NCBI GenBank assembly: GCA_025667525.1 | Contig: CM046882.1 | Location: forward strand, 504,130,792 to 504,194,791 | DNA length: 64,000 bases | Source of the DNA: Glebionis coronaria | Taxonomy: Eukaryota > Streptophyta > Magnoliopsida > Asterales > Asteraceae | Direction of reading: 5' to 3' | Shown here: positions 1-9,837 of the stretch, piece by piece | How positions within the stretch are numbered: the first letter of the stretch is position 1 | How the letters are laid out: each line of letters starts with the position of its first letter | Translations under genes and position numbers: made by a program | The notes under the pieces: model-generated | What the model was told of the DNA's origin: nothing | Seen by the model: only the letters and a program-made list of their open reading frames with translations | Databases searched by the model: none

Positions 1-263
1 GATCTAGTACGCATACACCTGCAGAAGAAAAATATACAGAGATAATATCTATATAATCTTTTTGGTGCAAACCTTTGGAAAAGAATTGCTTTTTATGATT
101 TTTTAATGTTTTTGTATTTTTGAAAAGTTTTTAAATTTTTATGGGTTTTTTGAAAATTTTTGTACTTGAAAATAACGTTCCCGAAAGAACGGGTCCCAAA
201 ATTCAATGCGTCTCTCACTAGAAACCGTTAATCTTAACGAAAAGAGCCGGCGTCGGCGCCATT
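1..263 (-). mobile_element. Athila-type copy A, gag start and 5' leader (cut by window edge)
   Basis: The first 263 bases repeat the stretch 9576-9837 almost exactly. They contain the first codons of an Athila gag (ATG on the minus strand at 14-12), a non-coding leader and a primer-binding site, and they abut the LTR at 264-1917. The LTR therefore has the 5' end of one element on its left and the 3' end of element B on its right. This is the structure internal(A)-LTR-internal(B)-LTR, a tandem pair sharing one LTR. Everything further into copy A lies outside the window, so its coding capacity is unknown. Confidence 0.8.
244..261 (-). other. Primer-binding site of copy A (tRNA-Asp type)
   Basis: On the minus strand this reads TGGCGCCGACGCCGGCTC. 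The first 8 bases match the complement of the 3' end of plant tRNA-Asp (TGGCGCCG), which is typical of Athila and related gypsy elements. It sits two bases inside the LTR end at 264. Later bases differ from the copy at 9818-9835, so it has begun to drift. Confidence 0.75.
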
Positions 264-518
264 TAATACAAAGCTTTACTAAGTATCAAAGTTCGTTATT
301 CCGATCTCTTCGAATTCATTTCCAGTCTAAAGTGCGACTCAATTGTCTTTTGGTGAACAAGAGAATGGTTTGGTTTGGTTATCTAGTTTAAACTACAAGC
401 AAGTTTGAAAATTTCGTTGAGCGAAATTAAAGCATTTAAATATTAAACTAAAAATTATTTAGAAAAAAACTTAAAATATAAACTTTGTAAAACGTTAAAA
501 CTTAAAAACTTAGTCTAT

Positions 519-905
519 CGGAATATAACAAGTCCTTTCTATCGGAATGCACCAAAGTTACAACCGTCGGAATATAATTAAAACAAGTCATCGGAATAAG
601 GCAAGTGAATGTCCATCGGAATATCAAAATCCATCCTGTCGCAATGATGACAATCGGAATGTCCTAGATCGCAATGTCCAGATCGGAAAGTTCTAAATAC
701 CTCTATCGCAATGTCCAGATCGGAAAGTTGTACACTAAAATTGGGCAGAGTTTCGTTTCAATGTAACCTTAGTCCCGTCGGAATATGCGATCGCAATGAG
801 CGATCGCAATCCAGATCGGAAAAAGGGGGAAGTTACCAAGTGATCGCAAAGTAGAACCCTATATGGGTTATTGCGATCTAAACAAACAATCCGTCGGAAT
901 GTTGA
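519..905. repeat. Cluster of ATCGGAATG / ATCGCAATG short repeats inside the LTR
   Basis: Within about 390 bases the words ATCGGAA(T/A) and ATCGCAATG, or close variants, occur well over a dozen times at irregular spacing. The same cluster is in the other LTR at about 10085-10480. The word is not a simple microsatellite because the spacers are unrelated. In element sense it reads CATTCCGAT or CATTGCGAT and lies downstream of the predicted start site, in the R-U5 part. Function unknown. Confidence 0.75.
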
Positions 906-1453
906 AATCCCTAAGATTGCGATAAGCACCAAAGTAATCCAAAATTGATGGAAAGCAAAGATTCAATAAGCACATACAATAAGCTACTTTATCCGAACCT
1001 TGAACAACTAGATAAGCATAAATTTTTCAACTTTCAAAACTCAAATTAGGCAAACTTAATAAATCTTTTTTTTTAAAACACTAAACTTTTTAAACAATCT
1101 GGAAATGCAATAAGCTAAAACATGAATAAGCCAATAAGCATAAAGAGCTTATAGCTTATACGTGTATGAGCTTATGTAGAACAAGAAAGATTAACCTTTA
1201 ATCACGAAAACATCAAATCAACCGAATGAAGTATGCAATTCGGATCAAAAGATAAAGTAAACCAAGAAATGTAGAAAGAGATTAAAGAACACAAAGCTTA
1301 AACTTAAACTTGATTAATGAAATTGAAATACAAAAAGCTTAAACTTGAAAGATTAAAAGAAAGAAAAGATGAAAAACTTAGTGAGAGAAAGTTTGGAACT
1401 TTCTCTCTCTAAAAACTAGAAAGGAAAAAAATTAAAAGTGCAACTAGCTAACC

Positions 1454-1487
1454 ACCCTCCTAATGTGATTAGGAGGGTATTTATAGG
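1454..1487 (-). promoter_or_regulatory. LTR core promoter (TATA box) with adjoining hairpin
   Basis: On the minus strand the sequence CCTATAAATACCC gives a good plant TATA box (1478-1485). Directly downstream, 1454-1478 is an 11-bp perfect inverted repeat (ACCCTCCTAAT / ATTAGGAGGGT) around a 3-base loop. Transcription would be expected to start about 25-30 bases beyond the TATA box, within or next to this hairpin. In the other LTR (near 11030-11057) the TATA box is kept and one stem base is changed. Confidence 0.7.
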
Positions 1488-1917
1488 CTAAGTGGGAGGT
1501 GAATGTGTTGTGTGATTCCTTCTTTCTTTTCTTCTCGACTCGATTTAATTCTTTGTCTTTCTCGACGTCGTCTCGGGATTTGAACTCGTCTTAATAATTT
1601 TCTTCTATAATTTAGACTTGGGGTTCTTCGTCTTCATTAAACTTCCGTCTTTAGACTTTTTCTTCGATAAATCTTCAGAATAGGTCTTGGACATCCGTTC
1701 TTTAAACACTCTTGATCTCTTGACTTCGTCTTTTCTCGTTTTCTTCGATAAAAGCCCGTGAAAGCTCGTGTTTTCTTCCTTTTTCATCTTTTGGTCCTAA
1801 AACACAATAAAAACACAAACCACGCATAGTTCCGACTTTTACGACATAAAATACACGTTTTGGTCTTGTTATTATTGGAAATAAGTGGTAAAAGGATAAG
1901 TGTTTTCACACTTATTA

Positions 1918-1965
1918 AATCCCCTACACTTGACCATTGCAATGCCCTCATGCAATGCATTAATT
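1918..1965 (-). other. Polypurine tract of element B with upstream hairpin
   Basis: In element sense AAGTGTAGGGGATT directly abuts the 3' LTR at 1917, the position expected for the plus-strand primer. Five bases upstream, CATTGC (1935-1940 on +) and GCAATG (1952-1957) can pair as a 6-bp stem. The same stem and spacing precede the tract of element E2 at 27460-27499. Confidence 0.75.
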
Positions 1966-3573
1966 TTAAAGCATGGTTTACATTCTTCATCATAAATAAC
2001 CTACCTTGGCCTTTATTAAATACTAAACATTTAAGGAAAATAAGAAGATAGAAAACAAGTAAAGAAATCCAAGACTTACATTGGTTTTAGGCTGCCATAA
2101 ACGTTTATCATCCTCAAGTTTCACGTTCCCCATACCAAGCTTAAAAACGAGATCATTGTTATTATGAGTTAGCAACCTAACACGAATTCATGTGGGCCAA
2201 TTATTCACTTAGACTCCCTTATTACTAGATGTATCTCTTATATTTTATTATTGTCTTGAATGATCACGAGGATGCATTGTTGACTTATTTTGATAGTTAT
2301 TTAGGCTGAAAATAAAGTGGAACGATTTAAGCAATAGTTAGCTAAAGGACAAAATCTTTTAAAACTGCTTCTCGGGACCTCTTATAGTTCATATCTTGGC
2401 ATAACTCGCTTCACGATTTGAGACCTTTCTCGGACCGATATTTGGCAGCGACTTCATACTTCAAATCTTGAGAGACGTTCTTGAAATTATGGTCTTCTCT
2501 TCATAATAGGAATTTCTCCACTTGGACTTTCTGAGAGATTCTTCATATTTGGACCACGACTTCTTCATTTTTCTCCAATCTTTATTTTGGATTTTGATAT
2601 ACAACGATCCGCCTCCTTTTAGGACTTGGATCTATTTATCCTCATACCTTGTTAGGGCCTTTTTGGATAGACTTCTACATGATCTTTTGGGGAGTATTTG
2701 CTTTTCGTCGTGTGTCTTGATCCTTCATATTGATTTTCGACAAATGATTCTTCACATTACATTTGGATCTTTAGCAACAAAATGTAGCCCTCATGCCTTG
2801 TTAGGGCCTTTTCGGAATCGCCAATCTTCGCATCCCGCTTCAATAAGTTATGCCTTGGCTATGAACTCTAATTAATACCGAGCAACTTTTAAACGATCTT
2901 GGGCTAGAAGCTAAGTAACTTTTCAAATTGTACAACCTTATTTATTGCAGATAAATTTATTAACAAGCGATGGGAGAATAGGCTAATAATTAACTCACAT
3001 AAATTCACGAAAGAATACCAAACTTATAATTGACTCTATCATCTCTCGTCCTCCACAGTTTAAAATCTCAAGGAATGAGACTCGTGGATGCTTAGCCTAT
3101 TAAATCAAAGTTTTGGGTTTTCGAGTCATCTATAGGATCTTGCAAATTCTTAGACTTTTTCAAGTTTAGAAATCGCATTTTAAAGTTCCCTTGATAAACA
3201 ACTCTCTAGGATCAATTATAGGAACTTGTGAAAAGTTCTTGTTCTTAACTCGTGAGAGTTAAGACTTTCGCGTTTTAAAATTCCCTATATAAAAGCCTAG
3301 CAAAACTTGACTTAAACATGTTAAGGATACTAGCTAGAGTAAACTTAGATAAGTAAACTCGGGTTGAGTCAAAATATTCACGACTTTGAAAAATTTAAAA
3401 CCACTTTATTGAAAATTTATTCTAGCAAGGAAAGAAAATAACCATACCAAAGGAAAATACAACTATACAACTAGGCCAAAATAGATTAAAATTTTTGAAA
3501 AATGTCAAAAAATCAAATTTTCCGGTTAAAATGAGGACAAATTCATGGAAAAGACCACTTACTTCGATAGAAG

Positions 3574-3879
3574 CCCCCCCTACACTTGATATAAACATTG
3601 TCCTCAATGTTTAAGCATGTGGGAGTAAACTCCCCTACACTTAGGACATGGTGCACTTTGTTTAAGTCTTGCTAAGGAAAGGACAACTATAGTGATTTCA
3701 ATGTGAACATATAAGATATGAAAAAAATTAAATCACGACAGTTTAGGATAGAACCAGGAAGATGGGAACACGGAATCACGGGTCGTTAAAAGTCATCAAG
3801 AATGGATCTTTGAAAACTAGAATCCCTGCACATGATAAGAAAGAAGACAACAAACACATACGGGGCTCCCCCTACACTT
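3574..3879 (-). repeat. Three extra polypurine-tract-like motifs
   Basis: The + strand word CCCCTACACTT, the complement of the functional tract, recurs at 3574-3587, 3631-3642 and 3867-3879, in addition to the true tract at 1918-1931. Element E2 has the same arrangement at 28995-29007, 29053-29064 and 29274-29285 plus 27460-27473. Conserved number and position make chance unlikely. Confidence 0.7.
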
Positions 3880-3907
3880 ATTATGAAAGCAGTAAAGGAT
3901 AGATCAC

Positions 3908-3961
3908 GGGTTGCCTCCCGAGAATCGCTTGTTTTTGATAACCGAGTCACGAGCCTGACTC
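3908..3961 (-). promoter_or_regulatory. Conserved hairpin and GGGAGGCAACCC motif after the pol stop
   Basis: Just past the integrase stop, GAGTCA and TGACTC (3944-3961) form a perfect 6-bp stem with a 6-base loop. It is followed in element sense by GGGAGGCAACCC (3908-3919), a motif I recall downstream of integrase in many plant Tat/Athila elements. Element C has a matching hairpin at 14972-14987. The role is unknown; RNA stability, packaging and termination are all possible. Confidence 0.55.
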
Positions 3962-3970
3962 GACCCAAAT

Positions 3971-5119
3971 TTAGTTCATGGGAAACATGGTGAGGGATGG
4001 AATCATCTCATGAGAGATGTCCTCACCAAAGTACAGTTTCAAACGCTGGCCATTCACCTTGAAATTTGGCCCATTTGGCTGAGAAAGCTCAATGGTCCCA
4101 TATGGAAAGACTTTGGCGACAGTGAATGGACCAAACCAGTGGCTCTTCAACTTGCCAGAGAAGATCTTCAACCGAGAGTCAAAAAGTAAGACTTGATCAC
4201 CAACGTGGAACTCTCGGTTCTTAATCCTTGCATCATGGATGATCTTGGTCTTCTCTTTGTAGATTAGTGAGTTGAGTTGAATCTTGCGAAGATCACCGGC
4301 TTTGTTGATGTCGAAGTTAGCCCACTTCAAGGCCCAGTATGCCTTGTGTTCCAGCTCGATAGGGAGGTGGTATGCTTTCCCGTACACAAGACGATAAGGT
4401 GTACAACCAATCGGGGTCTTATAAGCTGTACGGAAAGCCCACAGAGCATCATCTAACTTATCGGCCCACACGGCATGATGCTCTCCCACAGTACGTTCCA
4501 GAATTCGCTTCAATCCACGGTTGGAAATCTCGGCTTGCCCATTGGTTTGGGGATGATAGGCGGTGGAAAGACGATGATTAACGCCATACTTAGCCATGAC
4601 TCTTGCAAATTGATCATTGCAAAAATGAGTCCCGCGGTCACTGATTATAGCACGAGGAACACCGAATCGAGCAAACAGCTGCTTCAAAAAGTTCACAACC
4701 ACCCTCGCATCGTTCGTTGGGAGAGCCTTAGCTTCAACCCATTTAGAAACGTAGTCAACGGCTACGAGGATGTACTTGTTCCCTTTGGATGATGGAAATG
4801 GCCCCATAAAGTCCATGCCCCATACGTCAAAGATTTCACATTCTTGTATGAAATTTTGAGGCATCTCATCTTTATGTGTGATCTTGCCTTGTCGTTGGCA
4901 AGCATCACAATGCTTAACCATTTCGTGAGCGTCACGATAAATGGTGGGCCAATAAAATCCAGAGTCAAACACTTTCTTGGCGGTGTAGTTGGGACCAAAG
5001 TGACCACCGGTGGGTCCTTTATGGCAAGCATCAAGGATTTTTAAAGCTGTCGGTCCATCAACACATCGACGAATGATCAGATCAGCGTATTGTTTGAAGA
5101 GATAAGGGTCATCCCAGAA
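3971..5119 (-). pseudogene. Athila integrase (element B)
   Basis: Integrase catalyses insertion of the cDNA. The frame opens after the stop at 5120-5122. The N-terminal HHCC zinc-binding part is present (H residues in [13 protein letters not shown], then C-x2-C in KHCDACQRQ), followed by the DDE core: D in the WGMDFMGPF segment, D in SDRGTHF, and E in the [10 protein letters not shown] segment. A basic C-terminal domain follows (about 110 residues). The 333 residues from the first methionine (4972) are uninterrupted, so this is the best preserved domain of element B. It is in frame with the RT-RNase H part upstream and separated from it only by one TAG. Confidence 0.9.
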
Positions 5120-6449
5120 CTAAGTCTTAACATCTTTAAAGAACTTCTTCTTTTCTTGGGATGTTAACCCTTTGATGAGAATACCACCCGCTAAGTAGTT
5201 TGTAATGTCTGTAAACCACGGGATGTCATCAAGATTGAAATTGATAGACGTTAAGGTCTCAAGGGGAAAAGAGTCATTGATCTCTTTGTTTGGATGATCC
5301 CCTTGATAAGGATCCTCAAGTCTACTTAGATGATCCGCGGCTAGGTTTTCAGCTCCCTTCTTATCATGAATTTCAATGTTAATTTCTTGAAGGAGTAAGA
5401 CCCAGCGAAGAAGTCTTGGCTTAGAGTCTTGCTTAGTCATCAAGTACTTCAACGCGGAATGGTCCGTGTATACAATGGTGGTGGATAATACAAGATAGGG
5501 GCGAAATTTTTCAAAAGCATAGACAACAGCTAAAAGCTCTTTTTCGGTTGTCGTATAATGCAATTGAGCCCCCGTCATTGTCTTGCTAGCATAATGGATT
5601 GGTTGGAAGTGTTTGTTCACTCTTTGGCCCAGAACCGCTCCAATAGCAAAGTCGCTAACATCGCACATCAATTCAAAAGGTAGCTCCCAATTAGGGGTAA
5701 CCAAGACCGGTGCCTTAGTTAGCTTATCCTTAAGAAGATTGAAAGATTCGAGACACTCTTTAGAAAAGATAAAAGGAGTATCTTTTTCCAAGAGGTGGGT
5801 CATCGGGCGAGCGATTTTAGAGAAATCCTGAATGAATCGACGATTGAAGCCCGCATGACCCAGAAAACTTCTCACACCCTTCACGGTTGAAGGTGGAGGT
5901 AATTTGACTATGACATCCACTTTAGCACGGTCGACTTCAAGACCGGCTTTTGAGATTTTGTGTCCTAGCACAATGCCTTCTTTTACCATGAAGTGGCATT
6001 TTTCCCAATTCAGAACAAGGCGAGTGTCTTCACACCGCTTAAGCATACGTTCCAAATTGGCAAGGCACGTAGAGAAGGAATCACCATAGACCGAGAAATC
6101 ATCCATGAAGACTTCCATGGTTTCTTCAACCATGTCATGGAAGATAGCCATCATGCACCTTTGGAATGTCCCTGGAGCATTGCATAAGCCAAAAGGCATT
6201 CTTTTGTAAGCAAATGTTCCATAAGGACAAGTGAATGTGGTTTTCTCTTGGTCTTGGGGATCGATGGGTATTTGAAAATAACCCGAGAAACCGTCTAAAA
6301 AGCAGTAATAGTCATTACCCGCTAGACGTTCAAGCATTTGGTCCATGAAAGGAAGGGGAAAATGATCCTTTCTCGTAGCATCATTGAGTTTACGATAGTC
6401 TATACAAACTCTCCACCCTGTAACGAGACGAGTAGGAATCAACTCGTTG
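5120..6449 (-). pseudogene. Athila reverse transcriptase and RNase H (element B)
   Basis: Copies element RNA into DNA and removes the RNA strand. The frame begins at the RT segment VCIDYRKLNDATRKD, continues through MPFGLCNAPGTFQRC and the catalytic FMDDF motif (about residue 115 of this frame), then RNase H with its D at CDVSDFAIGAVLG and D at YTDHSALKYL. It ends in a TAG at 5120-5122 before the integrase zinc finger; the same frame then continues, so the stop is a point mutation. The upstream edge is a one-base loss in an A-run (+ strand T-run 6450-6452) that separates it from the RT N-terminus. Confidence 0.92.
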
Positions 6450-7086
6450 TTTCGTTGGGGACAACGGTGATTCCGCCTTTCTTAGGCACACAATGGACTG
6501 GACTAACCCATGGTGAATCCGAGATAGGGTAAATCATGCCCGCGTCAAGAAGTTTGATAACCTCTTTTTTGATAACGTCATGGATCTTGGGATTCACCCT
6601 TCTTTGGCTTTGAATAGTGGGTTTAAAGTCGTCCTCCATGAGAATTTTATGTGTGCAAAAGTGAGGATCAATTCCACGAATATCGGAGATTTTCCAAGCA
6701 ATCGCTTTCTTATGATTCTTCAGCACGGCGATAAGTCGGTATTTTTCTTCTTCTTTCAGGTCCTTTGCGATGATGACCGGTAACTTCTTGTTGTCTTCAA
6801 GGAAAACGTACTCAAGATGAGACGGAAGATCCTTAAGCTCTAAATCCGGAGGATTTTCGATGGACGGCGTAGTCAACTTCGGATCATCGGTAGAGATAGC
6901 CTTAGGAGACTGTGGAGAAATATGGTCTTCAATAAGAAGTTTCTCAATGGTACGAATGTCTTCATCCCAATTGGAGGGAGAATCGTCATATTTCAAATCC
7001 ACATCTCCCATAGTTGCTTCAAATTCTTTCAAGAGGAAATCACTTTCTCCAAATGGAGTTAGTGATGGAGCAATAGAGGAAACGGT
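6450..7086 (-). pseudogene. Protease-RT linker and RT N-terminus (element B)
   Basis: An acidic linker (residues such as DVDLKYDDSPSNWDEDIRT) leads into the RT N-terminus, with SDSPWVSPVHCVPKKGG near its end. It is in frame with the protease upstream but separated from it by a TAG at 7087-7089. It runs into a stop at 6439-6441 because of the one-base deletion at 6450-6452, after which RT continues in another frame. Confidence 0.85.
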
Positions 7087-7744
7087 CTAAACAGTGGATA
7101 GAGAAGAAGAACCACTTTTACAAGCGTCTTTGAAATGTTCTTCACAAGCCTCATCAAGAACGTCAATAGCATTAACACTCTCATATGAATAAGGTTGCTT
7201 AGAAATCTTACCCATGATGAAGACAATTTGATCGTCACCAACTCTCATGATTATTTCGCCCGCGGCTACATCAATGAGAGTGCGACCGGTCCTCAAGAAG
7301 GGACGTCCATCGATTAATGGAACACGGGGATCCATCTCGTAGTCAACGACAACGAAATCCGTCGGGAAGGTGAATTTGTCAACGCCAACGAAGACGTCTT
7401 CGGCTATCCCCACTGGATAAGCAACCGTACGGTTAGCTAATTCCAAAGTCATTTTGGTGGGGACTAGCTCGGGGAGAGATAATTGCTTCCAAACACTTAA
7501 AGGCATTAAGTTTATACTAGCACCTAGATCGGCTAGGGCCATGCAATTCTCTACTCACGGGAAGTTGCAAGGAATCAAGAAAGGACCCGGATCACCAAGT
7601 TTGGTGGGCAATTTCCTTAAGAGAACCGCGGAGCAATTCTCATTAAGTTGGGTCTGAGCAATGTCAAGAAGCTTTTCCTTGTCACTAAGAAGATCTTTAA
7701 ACATCTTCGCATATTTAGGCATGTGAGCGAGAGCCTCGACAAAA
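7087..7744 (-). pseudogene. Athila aspartic protease (element B)
   Basis: Cleaves the gag-pol polyprotein. The active-site segment ALADLGASINLMP (near 7510-7542) carries the Athila-type D-L-G triplet in place of D-T/S-G. The flap and C-terminal ILGRPFL-like segment appears as IDGRPFLRTGRTLID. A TGA at 7555-7557 interrupts just upstream of the active site, and a TAG at 7087-7089 ends the frame; both are in frame with what follows. The upstream border is an extra base in a T-run (+ strand A-run 7741-7744). Confidence 0.88.
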
Positions 7745-9589
7745 GGAGATGTTAAAATTAAATTGTTTAAATATTTTGAGAAAGTTTGAAACTTGAATAT
7801 CATCCTTGCTCTTTTGCTTCTCTTTCCTCAACCTTGAAGGATAAGGTATATCGGATGAAGAGGAAGGCTTTAGGGGAATAGGATCACTCACAACTGCGGG
7901 TGGTGGGGGAATGGGGGTAGAAGGCAAAGGAGGTGAGGGAAGTTGCTCTTTTTCCTTGTTCACAATCACGGGTGGAGGTGTAGGAAGCTCGGGTTCCGTA
8001 TAACCTTTTCCGCTACGAGTGGTGATTGCTTTCATCTCCCCTCGTGGATTAGCAACGGTGTTACTCGGAAGAGTACCCGAAGAAGAGGGTTGATTACCTT
8101 GGAAGAGCGACCCGAGCATATCACGTATATTATCCGCTTGAGTGCTGAAAGAGTCTCTCATGTCTGCGCGAATATCATTGCTTTGTTTCGCCATGTCATT
8201 CCTTAGCTCGGCTCGAATATCACTCCCTTGTTTCGCCATGTCTCCCTTCAAGTTGATGAATTGACTCTGAAGATTCGTCACCATCTCTCTATTATTCCTC
8301 ATGAACGTTTTGATGTCTTGAGTCAACGCCGTTGGTTGATTGAGAGGTGGAGCTTGGTAAGCTTGAGAATTTCCTTGAGGTGGGTATGGGTTTCTTTGGG
8401 ATTGATATTGATTGTTAGCACGAGGTTAGGATTGGTTATTTCGGTTATAGTTTTGTTGTTGGTTTTGGTTTTGAGGAGTAAAACCGGGTGGTGCAAGATA
8501 GTTGTTTGAACGATAACTTAGAAAGTTGCGGTCTCCTTGAGGACGAGCTTGATAGCATCCCGTGGGATAAGTACCATATGTCGCGTTAACGTTTTCACAA
8601 AAATTGCCTTGAGTAGAAGGACAATCATTATAAGAATGAGAACCACCACATGTGTCACAAGAAATAGCATCGGCTTTAGCTTGTTGAGTATGGTTATTAG
8701 CCAAAATTTGCATATTTTTGCTCATTTCTATAATGGCTCTTTACATGGCGGACATGTCGGTGGTGGAAGAAGTAGATGAAACATTGACTCTCGGATTAGA
8801 TCTTGAGGATGCGGATGAATCCCAATTCTTGTGGTGAGTAGTCATGTTTTCAATCAACTCTCTACACTCCTCCGGTCTCCTTTTCATAAAAGTACCACCG
8901 GCGGTAGCATTGATCGTGTCACGATCTCGAAAAGTGAGACCATTGAAGAAAGTATCAATGAGAGTGACGGGGAGCATGTTATGGTTTGGACAACGGTCGA
9001 TCAAATCATTGCAACGTTCCCAAGCATCAAAGAGCGATTCATCATTGTCTTGCATGAATCCACTAATTTGGTTACGAAGGCTCGTGACCATGGATGGTGG
9101 GAAGTAGCGTGACAAAAAGCGTTGAGTCATGTCATCCCAAGTATGAATAGAATTCTTTGGGAGACGATCAAACCATTTTTCGGCATGGTGAAAAAGCGTG
9201 TGGGGAAATATTTGAAGGCGAAGTACATCCATAGAAACACCGGGCATCTTCATGCTTTGAGTCATGGTAATGAAATTGTCGAGGTGCTTGTTGGCATCAT
9301 CATCCGGCAATCCGCGAAATGGGTTAGTTTGTACTTGTTGGATCATGTGATGCTTCAACGAAAACTCCTGAGCCATGATTTGCATCGGCGCAATCGGGCC
9401 TCCGCGTCCATTCATCGTAGGTTGGCATAGCTCCTCCATGGTTCGTAAATCAGGTAGGGGAGCATTGTGGTTGTTGTTATTGTTATTAAAATTGGGTAGA
9501 GGTGGGTTATTATTGTTGTTATGAACACCAGCCATATCTAAATCTTCACGAGTCTCGGGCTCAGAATAATTTGAAGATCTAGTACGCAT
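7741..9589 (-). pseudogene. Athila gag (element B)
   Basis: Capsid and nucleocapsid polyprotein. It starts at ATG 9589 (MRTRSSNYSEPETRED). It contains an Asn-rich N-terminus, a retrotrans_gag domain (about residues 90-235, with FHHAEKWFDRLP and FLSRYFPPS), a zinc knuckle of the form CX2CX3HX4C (CDTCGGSHSYNDC, near 8645-8690), a Gln/Asn-rich stretch and a Pro-rich region before protease. In-frame TAA stops lie at 8741-8743 and 8426-8428. All pieces share one frame down to the frameshift at 7741-7744. Confidence 0.9.
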
Positions 9590-9817
9590 ACACCTGCAGA
9601 AGAAAAATATACAGAGAGAATATCTATATAATCTTTTGGTGCAAACCTTTGGAAAAGAATTGCTTTTTATGATTTTTTAATGTTTTTGTATTTTTGAGAA
9701 GTTTTAAATTTTTTATGGGTTTTTTGATAATTTTTGTACTTGAAAATAACGTTCCCGAAAGAACGGGTCCCAAAATTCAATGTGTCTCTCACTAGAAACC
9801 GTTAATCTTAACGAAAA
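9590..9817 (-). other. 5' leader of element B
   Basis: A 228-base T-rich (on +) non-coding leader between the primer-binding site and gag. It is far shorter than the leaders of C and E2 and lacks the conserved block found there. Confidence 0.75.
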
Positions 9818-9835
9818 GAGCTGGCAGCGGCGCCA
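9818..9835 (-). other. Primer-binding site of element B (tRNA-Asp type)
   Basis: Minus-strand TGGCGCCGCTGCCAGCTC matches the complement of the tRNA-Asp 3' end over TGGCGCCG and the following TGCC. It lies two bases inside the LTR end at 9838, confirming the minus orientation. Confidence 0.85.
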
Positions 9836-9837
9836 TT

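Larger units (their letters stand above)
264..1917 (-). repeat. LTR shared by Athila copies A and B
   Basis: This 1654-bp repeat pairs with 9838-11488 (1651 bp), with only scattered differences. On the + strand it runs from TAATACAAAG to ACTTATTA, so in element sense it starts TAAT and ends ATTA rather than TG...CA. In element sense it contains a TATA box (1478-1485), a perfect hairpin just downstream of it, and a cluster of short repeats (519-905) near its 3' end. Confidence 0.88.
1966..3970 (-). other. Non-coding 3' region of element B
   Basis: Two kilobases between the integrase stop and the polypurine tract contain no coherent reading frame; the longest open stretch (2522-2875, +) matches nothing I recognise. 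Parts are shared with E2, for example the stretch around 3030-3120 with 28595-28670 (shared words include CTCTATCATCTCTCG and CTCGTGGATGCTTAGCCTA) and around 3320-3380 with 28690-28755. Some Athila elements carry an env-like frame here. I see none. Confidence 0.7.

Noticed and set aside
2522..2875. 117-residue open frame in the 3' region of element B as a possible env-like gene
   Set aside because: No signal peptide or coherent transmembrane pattern beyond a few hydrophobic runs, and it lies on the strand opposite to the element.
4372..4792. Open frames on the + strand across the integrase region
   Set aside because: Antisense shadows of the integrase gene.
3971..9589. Endogenous pararetrovirus
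   Set aside because: Integrase, LTRs and a tRNA-Asp primer site identify an LTR retrotransposon; no movement or coat protein is seen.
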